NCBI RefSeq assembly: GCF_027533645.1
Contig: NZ_JAQAGY010000004.1
Coordinates: forward strand, 62,001-126,000
Source of the DNA: Paenibacillus caseinilyticus
GTDB taxonomy: Bacteria > Bacillota > Bacilli > Paenibacillales > NBRC-103111
DNA length: 64,000 nt
Reading direction: 5' to 3'
Shown: piece by piece, positions 26,201 through 41,600 of the stretch
How the letters are laid out: every line of letters starts with the position of its first letter
Position numbering within the stretch: the first letter of the stretch is position 1
Position numbers and translations under genes: made by a program
Notes under the pieces: generated by a model
What the model saw: the letters and a program-made list of their open reading frames with translations, nothing else
Databases searched by the model: none
Told to the model about the DNA's origin: nothing

Positions 26201-29200
26201 CTTCTCGCCGCCTTCCGGCAGCACGGCCAGCGCGGCCCCTTCGAGCAGGCCGGCGAACAGCTCGGGCACCGACACGTCGAAGGTGTACGGCGTTTTGAAC
26301 AGGAAGCGGCTGTCCGCTTCCACCGGGTAGCGCTCCTGCAGGGCACGCAGCGTATTGACCGCCGAACGGTGCTCGACATGTACGCCCTTGGGCAGGCCGG
26401 TGGAGCCGGAGGTATAGATGACATAGGCCAGCGACCCGGGATCATACTCGGTAACATAGTTGGTGTCAGACTCGGGATCATGCTCTGTATCAAACTCGGA
26501 ATCATACACGGTGCCATCCTCAGACTCACATCCGGCGGCAGGCTCTTCCGCTATTTCCGGCATCCAAGCGTCCCCGCTCTCTTCAACGCTCAGCGTCCCC
26601 GTATCGATGACAGGCAGCGGACAGAGGAGTCCTTCCGGCAGCGGAGCCAAGGCAAGCAGAGCGGCCGCCCCGCTGTCCAGCAGCAGGTACGCCGTGCGCT
26701 CCGCCGGATGCGACGGATCCAACGGCATGTAGGCGGCCCCCGCCTTGAGGATGCCGAGGATGCCGGCCACAAGCTCTGGCGACCGCCCGCCGAGCACGGC
26801 GACGATGCCTCCCGGCCGGACGCCGGCATGGCGCAAAGCTTGGGCTGCCCGCTCCGCGCGCACGTTCAGCTCGCGGTAGGTCCACTGCCCAGAGCTGCTG
26901 ACGAGGGCGGTGCGCTCCGGCGTCACCTTCACCCGTTCGGCGAACAGGCCATGGAGGGTCGCCACCGGTCCGTCTGCCGAATAGAGCGGTTGCGGTCCGC
27001 TGCAGATCCCGAGCAGATCCTGCTGCTGGGATTCACTCAGCAGCGGAGCTTCGGTGAGGCGCAGCTGCGGGCTCGCGGCGAAGGCGCGGGACAGCTCGAG
27101 GAAGCCTGCGGCCCACCGCCCGACGGTGTCCCGGCGGAACAGAGTCGTGCTGTACTCCAGCTCGCAGACGATCCTTCCCTCCCGCTCTTCCGCATACAAG
27201 GTGAGGTCGAACTTGGCGGCCGGGTTGTCCAGAGTACGCGGCTGCATGCGCAGCGACGGGCTCTGCCGTCCTGCCTTGTCCATGTTCTGCCAGGCAAACA
27301 TCGCATCGAACAACGGATTGCGGCTGAGGTCGCGCTGCGCCTGCATCCTCTCCACCAAGGTCTCGAACGGCACATCCGCGTGTTCGAGCGCTTCGAGCGA
27401 CGTCTGCCGGATCTCCTGCAGGTAGTCACGGAAGACTTTGCGGTACTGCGGCCGGGAACGGATCACCAGCGTATTGACGAACATGCCGGCAATGCCTTCG
27501 AGCGCGCGGTGCGGCCTGCCCGCCACTGGCGTGCCGACCAGCACCTCCTCCTGGCCGGAGAGTCGGCTGAGCCAGGCGGTGTAGAGGGCGAGCAGCACCA
27601 TGTACATCGTGCTGCCCGTCTCTGCGGCAAGCTGCCGCAGCCCTTCGGTGAGGGGGGCGTCCAGTTCGAAGCGGAGTCGGTCTCCGGCGAAGCTGCGCAC
27701 AGCCGGCCGCACGCGGTCCGCCGGCAGCTCCAGCGGCGTCAGCTCGCCCGCCAGCTGCTCTTCCCAGTAGCGCTGCTGCCCCAGGACCCGCTCGCTGCGC
27801 AGGAACTCTTCCTGCCAGCACGCATAGTCTTTGTACTGCAAGGGCAGCGGCGTCAGCTCTTCCCCTTCGTACAGCCGCATCCAATCGCCAGCCAGCAGCT
27901 CCATCGTGACGCCGTCGGCGACGATGTGATGCATGTCGATCAGCAGCAGGTGCCGCTCTGGAGCGAGCCCGATGAGTCCGGCGCGAACCAGCGGCGCATC
28001 TTCCAGCCGGAAGGGACGGACGAAGTCCCGGATGTAGGCCTGCACAGGGGCGGATAGCCGATCAGGGCTGCTGTGATCTTGGACGGGTTGTCGGTCTGCC
28101 TCACGTGTGGAGTCAGATGCCATCGTGTCCGCCCCGGGTTCCCATGCAGCTCCCGCAGAAGACTGACTGTCCGCTGTTTTATGCGCTGCATGGATCATAT
28201 CCTGCCCTGCTTCGCGCCTGCCTCCCGCTTCCCCGCTGCCGTTCTGCCAGAGCTCCTCCGCGTGGACATAGCTCAGCTCCAGCTGCAACTCCTCCACTGG
28301 GAGGACGCGCTGCCGGGGTTCGCCGTCCACCAGGACGAAGGAAGTTCTGAGCGCCTCGTGCCGGCGGACCAAGGCCTGCAGTGACTGCTCGAGGCGGGCA
28401 CGGTCCAGCCCGCCCGCGAGCTCCAGGACGCCGGGCATATTGTAGCTGAGCTCGGCGCCTTCGAGCTGCTGCAGGATATACAGCCGCTTCTGCGCTGAGG
28501 ACACCGGATACGATGCCTGCGGCGGAGCAGCGGCGATGTCCGCATACGGGCTGTCCGACTGCTCCTCGAGCAGGCGGGCAAGCGACTCGATCGTCGGGCA
28601 GCGGAAGAGGTCGCGCAGCGATACTTCCCGCTGCAGCTGCGCATGAATCCGCGACACGAGCATGGCCGCCTTCAGCGAATGTCCGCCGATGCGGAAGAAA
28701 TCGTCGCGGATGCCGAAGCCTTCGCGCCCGAGCACCTCCTGCCAGAGGCGGAGGAGTGCGGCTTCCATGGCTGTGCGCGGGGGAACCGTGCTATCCAGTG
28801 CCTGAAGCTCCGGCTTCGGCAGCGCCCGGCGGTCGAGCTTGCCGCTTGGGGTGACCGGCAGCTCCGCGAGCGGTACGATGTGCGCCGGCACCATGTACGG
28901 CGGCAGTACGAGCTGCAGCGCGCGGAGCAGCTCCTCCGGCTCAGGCAGGCTGCTGCCTGCTGCATAGGCGCACAGGTACGGGTCCCCCTGCGCATCCTGG
29001 CGCAGGATGACCGCAGCTCCCTGCACACCGGGGAGCTCCAGCAGCCGCGCTTCGATCTCGCCCGGCTCGATGCGGTAGCCCCTCAGCTTGATCTGCTGGT
29101 CGATCCGCCCGAGATACTCGAGGCGCCCGTCCGGCAGCCAGCGGGCCAGGTCGCCGGTGCGGTACATCCGCGCGCCGGGCACGAAGGGGTCGGCGGCGAA

Positions 29201-31971
29201 CTTCGCAGTCGTAAGCTCCGGCCGGCTGCCGTAGCCCCGGGCGACGCCCGCGCCCGCGAGGCACAGCTCGCCGGGCACGCCGATGCCCTGCAGGCCGTCG
29301 GCAGCGTTCAGCACGTAGGCGCGGGTACCCGCGAGCGGCGTCCCGATCGGGACGCTGGCCTGCGTGAGATCCTGCAGCGTCAGCTCCGTGCCGACGGCAT
29401 ACACGGCCGCCTCGGTCGGGCCGTACAGGTTCACGAGCCGCACATGCGGCAGCCGCTCCAGACAGGCCCGCGCCGTCTCGGCAGCGAGCGCTTCGCCGGC
29501 GGAGAACACGTACTGCAGCCGGGGCAGCGCCCCCGCCGTGACGTCTTCGAGGAACAGGCGGAGCATCGAGGGCACGAAGTTCACATGGGTGACTTCGAAG
29601 CGCTCGATCGCCTGCACGATCGCCCGCGGGTCCTTCTCGCCGCCTTCCGGCAGCACGGCCAGCGCGGCCCCTTCGAGCAGGCCGGCGAACAGCTCGGGCA
29701 CCGACACGTCGAAGGTGTACGGCGTTTTGAACAGGAAGCGGCTGTCCGCTTCCACCGGGTAGCGCTCCTGCAGGGCACGCAGCGTATTGACCGCCGAACG
29801 GTGCTCGACATGTACGCCCTTGGGCAGGCCGGTGGAGCCGGAGGTATAGATGACATAGGCCAGCGACCCGGGGTCATAGTCCTGGTTAAAATCGAAATCA
29901 TACTCTTTGTCAAAATCGAAATCACAGTCTTGGTTAAACTCGGAATCATGCTCTTGGTCAAACCCAGAATCATACGCTCTGTCAAACTCGCTGTCATGCT
30001 CGGTGCCACTCGCGGTGCCAGCCTCAGGCTCACATCCGGCGGCAGGCGCTGCCTCCATGTCCGGCATCCAAGCGTCTCCCACGCCCAATCTCCCCGCATC
30101 GATGACAGGTAGCGGGCAGAGGAGTCCTTCCGGCAGCGGAGCCAAGGCAAGGAGCGCGGCCGCCCCGCTGTCCTGCAGCAGGTAGGCCGTACGCTCTGCC
30201 GGATGCGACGGATCCAGCGGCATGTAGGCGGCCCCCGCCTTGAGGATGCCGAGGATGCCGGCCACCAGCCCCGGCGACCGCCCGCTGAGCACGGCGACGA
30301 TGTCTCCCCGCCGGACGCCGGCACGACGCAGCGCTTGGGCTGCGCGCTCCGCGCGCTCGTTCAGCTTGCGGTAGCTCCACTGCCCCGAGCCGCTGACGAG
30401 GGCGGTGCGCTCCGGCGTCTCCTTCACCCGTTCGGCGAACAGGCCGTGAAGCGTGGCCTGTGCCCCTCCCAGCCCCTCTTCCCGTTCCGGCGGGTTGAAG
30501 CTGGCCAGCTGTGCCTGCTCTTGCGGTGTCAGCCGGCCTTCGCTGCCGAGGTCATCAATGGTGGTGAGGGGGTGCAGAAGGATACTCTCGAGCAGCGTAC
30601 GGTAGTAAGCAGCCAGCTTCTCCATCCGGTCCGGACGGAACAGGTCCGTGTTGTATTCGAGCACGCAGGCGGCGCCTTCGGCCCCTTCGAAGATTTCCAT
30701 GGAGAGATCGTACTGCGACGTATGCCGGTCGATGAGCATGAACTCCCAGTCGAGTCCAGGTACCATGCCTTCCAGGGGAGGCAGCGGTTTTTGAAGGGTG
30801 AACATCACCTGGTACAAAGGGCTGTGGCTCATCATCCGCTCGGGACGCAGCGCATCGACGACGCGGTCGAACGGGACATCCTGGCGCCCGAAGGCGCCGA
30901 GCACCTTCTGACGGACATGCCCCAGCACGGACAAGAACGCCGGATGGCCCGTCAGATCGGTCCGGATAGCAAGGGTGTTGATGAACGGGCCGAGGACCGG
31001 TTCGAACTCGGGCCTGCTTCTGCCCGACACTGGGGTCCCCACCGCAAAGTCGCTTTGTCCGGTCTGCTGGTACAGCATCACTTGGAAAGCGGTGAGCAGG
31101 GTCACAAAATGCGTGACGCCCTCCCGCCGGCTGAACTCCTTCAGGCTGTTCCATAAGGATTTGGGCAGAAAGACCATCGAGGAGGAGCCGTTGAAGGTTT
31201 GGACGGGCGGCCGCGGAAGATCGGTGAACAGCTGCAGGGGCGGCACGCCGGCCAGCTCCTCCTGCCAATAGGAGAGCTGCTCCTGCCATGCGGGGCTGTC
31301 CTGGCGGCTGCGCTGCCATAAGGCGTAGTCCGGATACTGGATTGCAAGCGGCTCCGGAAGGGGCGCCTGAGTCTGCGTGCCCGACCGATAGAAGGTGAGC
31401 AGATCCCGGATCAGCACGCCGAGCGACCAGCCGTCAAAGATCACATGATGCAGGATGAGGAACAGGACATGGTCCTGCTCCCCTACGCTCCATACGCTTG
31501 CCCGCCACAAGGGGCGGGACAGGTCAAGGCCTTCGCTCAGCTGCTCCCGGATTTGCGCCCGCACGTCGGCCAAACGGCTCTCGGGGGAATCTCCGCTGCA
31601 GGCCAGATATTGTACAGGCCGGCCTTCCAGGTCAGCCGGCACCTGGAACGCTTGGCCGTCATTCCCGGTCCGGATCACCGTTCTCAGAATCTCATGCCGT
31701 TCGGCGGTCAGCGTGAAGCTGCTCTGCAGGGCATCGATATCCAGAGTCCCCCGTATACGAAGACCCACGGGGAGGTTGTAAAAGGGACTGCGGGGGTCCA
31801 TCATCTGTTGAAACCAGAGCCGCTGCTGGGTGAAGGACAGGGGACTTTCTTCCTGTCTTCGCCCCGGCACTGGCGCGCCCTCTTCTTCCCCCGCGAGCCG
31901 GCGTTTCATCCGTTCAAGGAGCGCGGCCCGCTGCTGCGGCGGGAGATGCTGTAGCCTGCGGATCAGATCAC

Positions 31972-31975
<4 letters not shown>
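20276..31975 (-). CDS. NRPS, three modules: C-A-PCP-C-A-PCP-C-A-PCP-E
   Basis: A 3899-residue synthetase. C1: HHVIFDGWS near residue 180; A1: FDVSVPE near 755; PCP1: GGHSLKAA near 1100; C2: HHIVADGV near 1352; A2 near 1900; PCP2 near 2243; C3 near 2497; A3: FDVSVAE near 3013; PCP3: GGDSIKAL near 3362; E: HHLVVDGVSWR near 3565. Specificity codes read D-V-P-N-F-A-L-V-Y-K, D-V-P-N-C-A-L-V-Y-K and D-V-A-N-F-V-L-I-Y-K. I cannot assign them firmly; the first two match the alanine code DLFNNALTYK at six of ten positions. Both A1 and A2 carry acidic repeat insertions, C2 and C3 carry a 60-70 residue loop, and the E domain contains a VEAH-type repeat. Modules 1 and 2 are a recent tandem duplication. 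GTG at 31975 overlaps the PKS stop (GTGA), so translation is coupled and the PKS chain is the likely donor. Confidence 0.93.
21426..21485. repeat. 12-bp tandem repeat inside the epimerisation domain
   Basis: Five units of the form ATGAGCTTCTAC (plus strand, variable at the first and last bases) run head to tail without interruption. They encode a [VI]EA[HQ] tetrapeptide array near residues 3497-3516 of the NRPS, between the start of the E domain and its HHLVVDG motif. The unit length is a multiple of three, so copy-number changes keep the frame. Confidence 0.9.
23530..26960 (-). repeat. Module duplication, copy 2 (A2-PCP2-C3 of the three-module NRPS)
   Basis: Long, nearly identical stretches recur 3432 bases away in 27000-30450. 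For example the segments at 25261 and 28693 and at 26141 and 29573 both differ by exactly 3432; downstream landmarks shift to 3441 and upstream ones to 3495 through in-frame indels. The unit runs from A through PCP to the next C domain. Boundaries are approximate. Confidence 0.75.
26442..26515. repeat. Degenerate 24/12-bp repeat in the A2 linker
   Basis: Units beginning TCAT or TCAG (24, 12, 24 and a partial unit) encode an acidic linker with DSEFDTEHD. It lies at the same place in A2 as the clean 24-bp array in A1, just before the conserved DPGSLAYVIYTSG. This copy is shorter: the two linkers differ by 63 bp (21 codons) overall. Confidence 0.75.
27000..30450 (-). repeat. Module duplication, copy 1 (A1-PCP1-C2 of the three-module NRPS)
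   Basis: Partner of the copy at 23530-26960, with the same A-PCP-C layout and near-identical nucleotides over most of the length. The specificity pockets differ only at one of the ten code positions (Phe here, Cys in the other copy). Boundaries are approximate. Confidence 0.75.
29874..29993. repeat. 24-bp tandem repeat (5 copies) encoding an acidic octapeptide in A1
   Basis: Five consecutive 24-base units, each beginning TCAT or TCAC on the plus strand, encode octapeptides of the form FDFNQDYD, FDFDKEYD, SEFNQDCD, SGFDQEHD and SEFDRAYD (residues about 660-700 of the NRPS). A partial sixth unit follows. The array sits in the linker directly before the nucleotide-binding TSGSTGLPKG motif of the adenylation domain. 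Confidence 0.92.
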
Positions 31976-37521
<5,546 letters not shown>

Positions 37522-37624
37522 CTGCTTATACACCTCGTTATCATAATCAAGCCCAATGCTGATGCAAGAATGTTACATAATGTATCGGCCAGTACCCCTT
37601 CGGACACAGTCCTGTTCAACGGTA

Positions 37625-37672
37625 AGCATAATCGATGGCGTGCTCCCCCGAAATATCCCAAATGGGATAGAT
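37625..37672 (-). promoter_or_regulatory. Promoter P2 with the same 20-bp palindrome, upstream of the PKS operon
   Basis: ATCTATCCCATTTGGGATAT (37672-37653, minus strand), 22 bases, then TATGCTT with -10 TATGCT (37630-37625). All three elements and both distances equal promoter P1 at 14.4 kb, while the 22-base spacers themselves are unrelated in sequence. The expected transcript start near 37618 leaves a leader of about 97 bases before the PKS start codon. Confidence 0.78.
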
Positions 37673-37744
37673 GCAGGCAGAGCCTCCTTGATCTAGGGGA
37701 GCCATCCCGCATGACAGGCTTGCCGGTGATCCAGTCCAGGGGAT

Positions 37745-38482
37745 TTATAATCGGTGCAGGGAACCTGCCCATCCGGCAGGCATAGGGGCTCTCAGCGTAT
37801 CGTTGATGGCTCGGATCATCTCCGTCCGGTGCGAGCTGTCGTTCAGGAAGAAGTGGTCTCCCTCATAAGCGATCAGCCGGCATGTGCCCTGCGTATGCCG
37901 ATTCCACTCCGGCATGTTCGGCAGATGCGGCCGATCCCCCGTGCCGTACATGACGGTAAGATCGATGGCAAAAGGCGGGCGCTCCCGGTACGCATACGTC
38001 TCGGCGATCCGGTAATCCGCCCGAAGGATCGGAAGGAACAGAGACACGATTTCCTTGTGCTGCAGGACCTCCCGCGGCGTGCCGCCGAGCTCATAGATCG
38101 CTTCCATGAACTCCTCGTCGGGAAGCGGGTACAGGAGGCGTTCGCGCTCCGGTTCGAGATGTACGGCCCCCCGTCCCGACAGGAAGAGGTGCTGGGGCGC
38201 CGGGCCTCCATGCCCCAGCAGATCGTGAACCGCCTCGTAAGCAATCAGGCTGCCGAGGCTGTGTCCGAATACGGCGTAGGGGCCTTCCCCCGCTTCCGTC
38301 CGGATCCGGGTGACGGCATCGCGTACAAGAGAACCGAGGTCCCCGCACAGCTTTTCTCCGATCCGGCTGCCGCGTCCGGGCAGCTCCAGGGGCACAAGCT
38401 CGATCGCCGGGTGCAGCACGGCTTTCCAGCGGGAGTAGATGGCGGCCGATCCGCCGGCATAAGGGATACAGAACAATTTCAT
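37745..38482 (-). CDS. Type II (editing) thioesterase
   Basis: A 245-residue alpha/beta hydrolase of the stand-alone thioesterase family found beside NRPS and PKS genes, which frees carrier proteins from stalled or wrong acyl groups. Seen are the N-terminal FCIPYAGGSAAIYSRW, the nucleophile motif GHSLGS near residue 95, and the catalytic His in EGDHFFL near 215. The ATG at 38482 follows AGGA with a 9-base spacer. A terminator upstream separates it from the large NRPS, and promoter P2 lies downstream, so it is either transcribed alone or by readthrough. Its length is normal for the family (230-260). Confidence 0.93.
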   Translation of the reverse strand: MKLFCIPYAGGSAAIYSRWKAVLHPAIELVPLELPGRGSRIGEKLCGDLGSLVRDAVTRIRTEAGEGPYAVFGHSLGSLIAYEAVHDLLGHGGPAPQHLFLSGRGAVHLEPERERLLYPLPDEEFMEAIYELGGTPREVLQHKEIVSLFLPILRADYRIAETYAYRERPPFAIDLTVMYGTGDRPHLPNMPEWNRHTQGTCRLIAYEGDHFFLNDSSHRTEMIRAINDTLRAPMPAGWAGSLHRL

Positions 38483-38581
38483 AAGGGGTCATCCTTTCAT
38501 TCGTAAGGGGATTCGGGAGAGGTACGGACTCTGCCGGGAAAGGCTCATGCACCGGTACAGAGGGGCTTCGTTCCTTCGTTC

Positions 38582-38614
38582 AAAAAAAACGGCGGCACCC
38601 TGCCGGATGCCGCC
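38582..38614 (-). terminator. Rho-independent terminator of the large NRPS operon
   Basis: A perfect 7-bp stem GGCGGCA / TGCCGCC with a 10-base loop (38591-38614) is followed on the minus strand by eight T. It starts 43 bases after the stop codon of the 5485-residue NRPS and stands 100 bases before the thioesterase start. Confidence 0.88.
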
Positions 38615-38657
38615 TGATTCCAACACTAGCGTCGGTTCTGACTTACCTGCCTGTCGA

Positions 38658-41600
38658 TTACCTGCTGTCGATAGCCATCTCGCTGCGGTGCAAGTTTGCA
38701 TGCAGCTTCGATACGATCCCGCCGACCAGGCCTGCATTCCCTGCCAGCTCCGGTGCCTGCAGCATGCCGGTGTGTGTGCCTGCGGCTCTGTGGATGGCGC
38801 AGCCCCGGCGGGATGCCCCGGTCCATGAGAATCCGGCGCCGGTTTCTTCCGTGTCTAGGATGTAGAGCGGTGCCTCCAATGACCCGGTGTTCGTCATGTG
38901 ATTCATCCATGCCCGGTAGGCGTTCATCCGGCGTTCCGCTTCCATCCGGACCTCCGGCAGGGCCAGCAGTTCGCTGCGCTCTCCGGCTGCGGCGAGCGTG
39001 AGGAGCTCCCGGGTGTCCCGCTCCATCTCCGAAGCGCTCAGGTTCAGGGGCTCCAGCCTGCGGATCGAATCCAGGAGGATGAGCCCGGACACGGTGCGTC
39101 CCAGTTCCTCCAGCCGCTGAGCGGCAGCGTGAGCGAGGTTGCCGCCCGCCGAGTATCCGAGCAGCACGTGAGGACCTTCGGGCTGCCTGGTAATAATCTG
39201 CTCGACGTATTCTCCGACAGGATCGGATCCATCGACGAAATCAAAAGCAATCCAGGCATAGTCCGGCAGCTCATCCGCCATCCCGCGGTATTCGAATCCG
39301 TACCCGGCGACCGGCGGGAAACAGAACACCGGCGGTCCTTCGGGCGTGCCGAAGACGGTGTACGGGCGGTCCTGCCCGCCCTGCCACTCCTGCAGAAGCC
39401 GGAGCTTCTCAGCGAGCTCGCGGACGGTCGGGCAGCGGAAGAGCAGCTGCAGCGGCATCGAACGCCCGAGCAGGTTCCCGATTTTGGCGGCGGTACCCGC
39501 CGCGAGGAGCGAGTGGCCGCCGCAAGCGAAGAAATCGTCGTCGATCCCCAGGCCGTGCAGACCGAGTGCTTCCTGCCAGACTTCCAGGAGCTGCCGTTCG
39601 AGTTCATCCTGGGGTTCCGCCGCCGTATACTCCGCTGCCAGGGCGGCCGGCCTTGGCAGCGCCCGGCGGTCGATCTTGCCGTTGGCCGTGAGCGGCAGCG
39701 CCTCCAGGGTCACCACATGCTGCGGAAGCATGTAGCCGGGCAGCGTCTTGGCAAGATGAGCGCGGACGGAGTAGACCGCAAGCGGCTGCTCCGCCACGAT
39801 ATAGGCGCAGAGCTGGCCCTCCCGGCCCTCTTCCCCCTCCGTAACAAGCGCCAGGGCCTCTGTTACTCCAGGCAGCTGCCGGAGCCGGTATTCGATCTCG
39901 CCGAGCTCGACGCGGTAGCCTCGGATTTTGACCTGATGATCCTTGCGGCCCAGGAATTCCATATTGCCGCACGGCAGCAACCGGCCGAGGTCTCCGGTCC
40001 GATACAACCGGCCTCCGGCATTGAAGGGATCGGGCACAAAAGACTGCGAGGTGCGCTCAGGATCGTTCACATAGCCCTCGGCCACCCCGAGCCCCCCAAT
40101 GTAGAGCTCTCCCGGGATGCCGCGCGGTACGGGATGGCCGAGAGGGTCGAGGATATAGAAGGCGTTGTTGGCCAGCGGCCTGCCGTAAGGGATGCTCCGC
40201 TGGCCCTCGGTCGTCCCGCGGATCGGGTAGTGATTCGACCAGACGGTCGCTTCGGTCGCACCGCCGAGTCCAATGACGCGGGCTCCCGGGAAGAATCGGT
40301 TGATCCGGTCCTTGAGCGGTACAGGGATCCAGTCCCCGCTGAGCAGAACGAGCCTCAGGTCGGACTGGACCTGGCCGGCGGCGGCGCGCTCCAGCGTGTC
40401 CACCAGATAGCTCATGGTGGTCGGCACGGAGTCCCAGCAGGTGATCCGCTCCTCCCTCATGAGCTTCCACAGCCGGCCGGGATCCTGTACATCCTCTTTT
40501 TGGGCGGTGACAACCGTACCGCCGGCGGCCAGAATGCCGAACAAGTCGTACACCGACAAGTCGAAGCCCATGGAGGTGACCCACAGCATCCGGTCTTCGC
40601 CCCCGACGCCGTACTCCTGATTCACCGCGTGAATCAGATTGACCGCTGAGCGGTGCGTGATCATGACGCCTTTGGGCTGGCCGGTCGAGCCCGAGGTGAA
40701 CAGGATATACGCCAGATCGTCCGGCGTGTGCTGCGCTTCGGTGATTCCGGAGGCGATTCCGGGAGCGGTGCCTGGAGTCGGTATTCCCTCCTGTTCGTCT
40801 TTCGCCGAGCCGGATCCCGCCTCGAACCCGATGACCGGCAGCCCGAGCTCCTCCGCGCCGCATCCGGTCTCGGCCAGCAGCAGGCTCACCCCGGCCTGGC
40901 GGATCGCGTGAAGCTTACGTTCGGCCGGATCGCCCGGCTCGATCGGCACATAGGCGGCGCCGGCCTTCAGAATGGCCAGCATGCCGAGTACGGTCCGGAT
41001 GCCGCGCGATACGACCAGCCCGACCCGGCTGCCCCGGCCCGCTCCGTGGGTCAGCAGCGCCAGTGCCAGCCGGGAGGCAGCCTCTTCGAGTTCACCGTAG
41101 GTGATCTCGCCGCCAGCGTCCGTGACGGCTGTCCGCTCCGGTGTTCTTGCGGCCTGCAGGCGGATCATCCCGTCGACCGTCTGCTCGCGGGGATAAGGCT
41201 GATCCAGCCGCTGCAGCGCCCGCACGGTCTCCTGCCGCTCCGCCGCCGGGAGGATGTCCAGCTCCCGCAGGAGCGGATCCGGCGTCCTGGCGAGATGCTC
41301 CACCAGCGTGAGCAGGTGCCCGCGGATGCGTTCCATGCTCCGATGCGGGAATACTTCCGCATTGTAGGCGAAGCGGATGCGCAGCGATTCGGACGGCAGC
41401 GCGATCAGCGTGAAGTCATAGTTCGTGTGCTCGAACATCTCGATCCCGGCCAGATGCAGGCCGGTTTCTGCTGCGTTCCCATAACCGCCCGCATCCAGCG
41501 GGTAATTCTCGAAGACGAAGAGATGGCTCGCGAGCTCGCCCTGGATGCCGCTCTGCTTCTGGATGTCGGCCAGGGAGAGATAGTCATGGCTGCCGCTCTC

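Noticed and set aside
29874-29993. Possible CRISPR-like or intergenic repeat array
   Set aside because: The units are 24 bp head-to-tail without spacers, stay in frame and lie inside a coding sequence, so this is a coding tandem repeat.
26153-30112. Plus-strand frames of 634 and 489 codons that resemble each other
   Set aside because: Their mutual similarity is explained by the duplicated NRPS modules on the other strand, not by a gene family.
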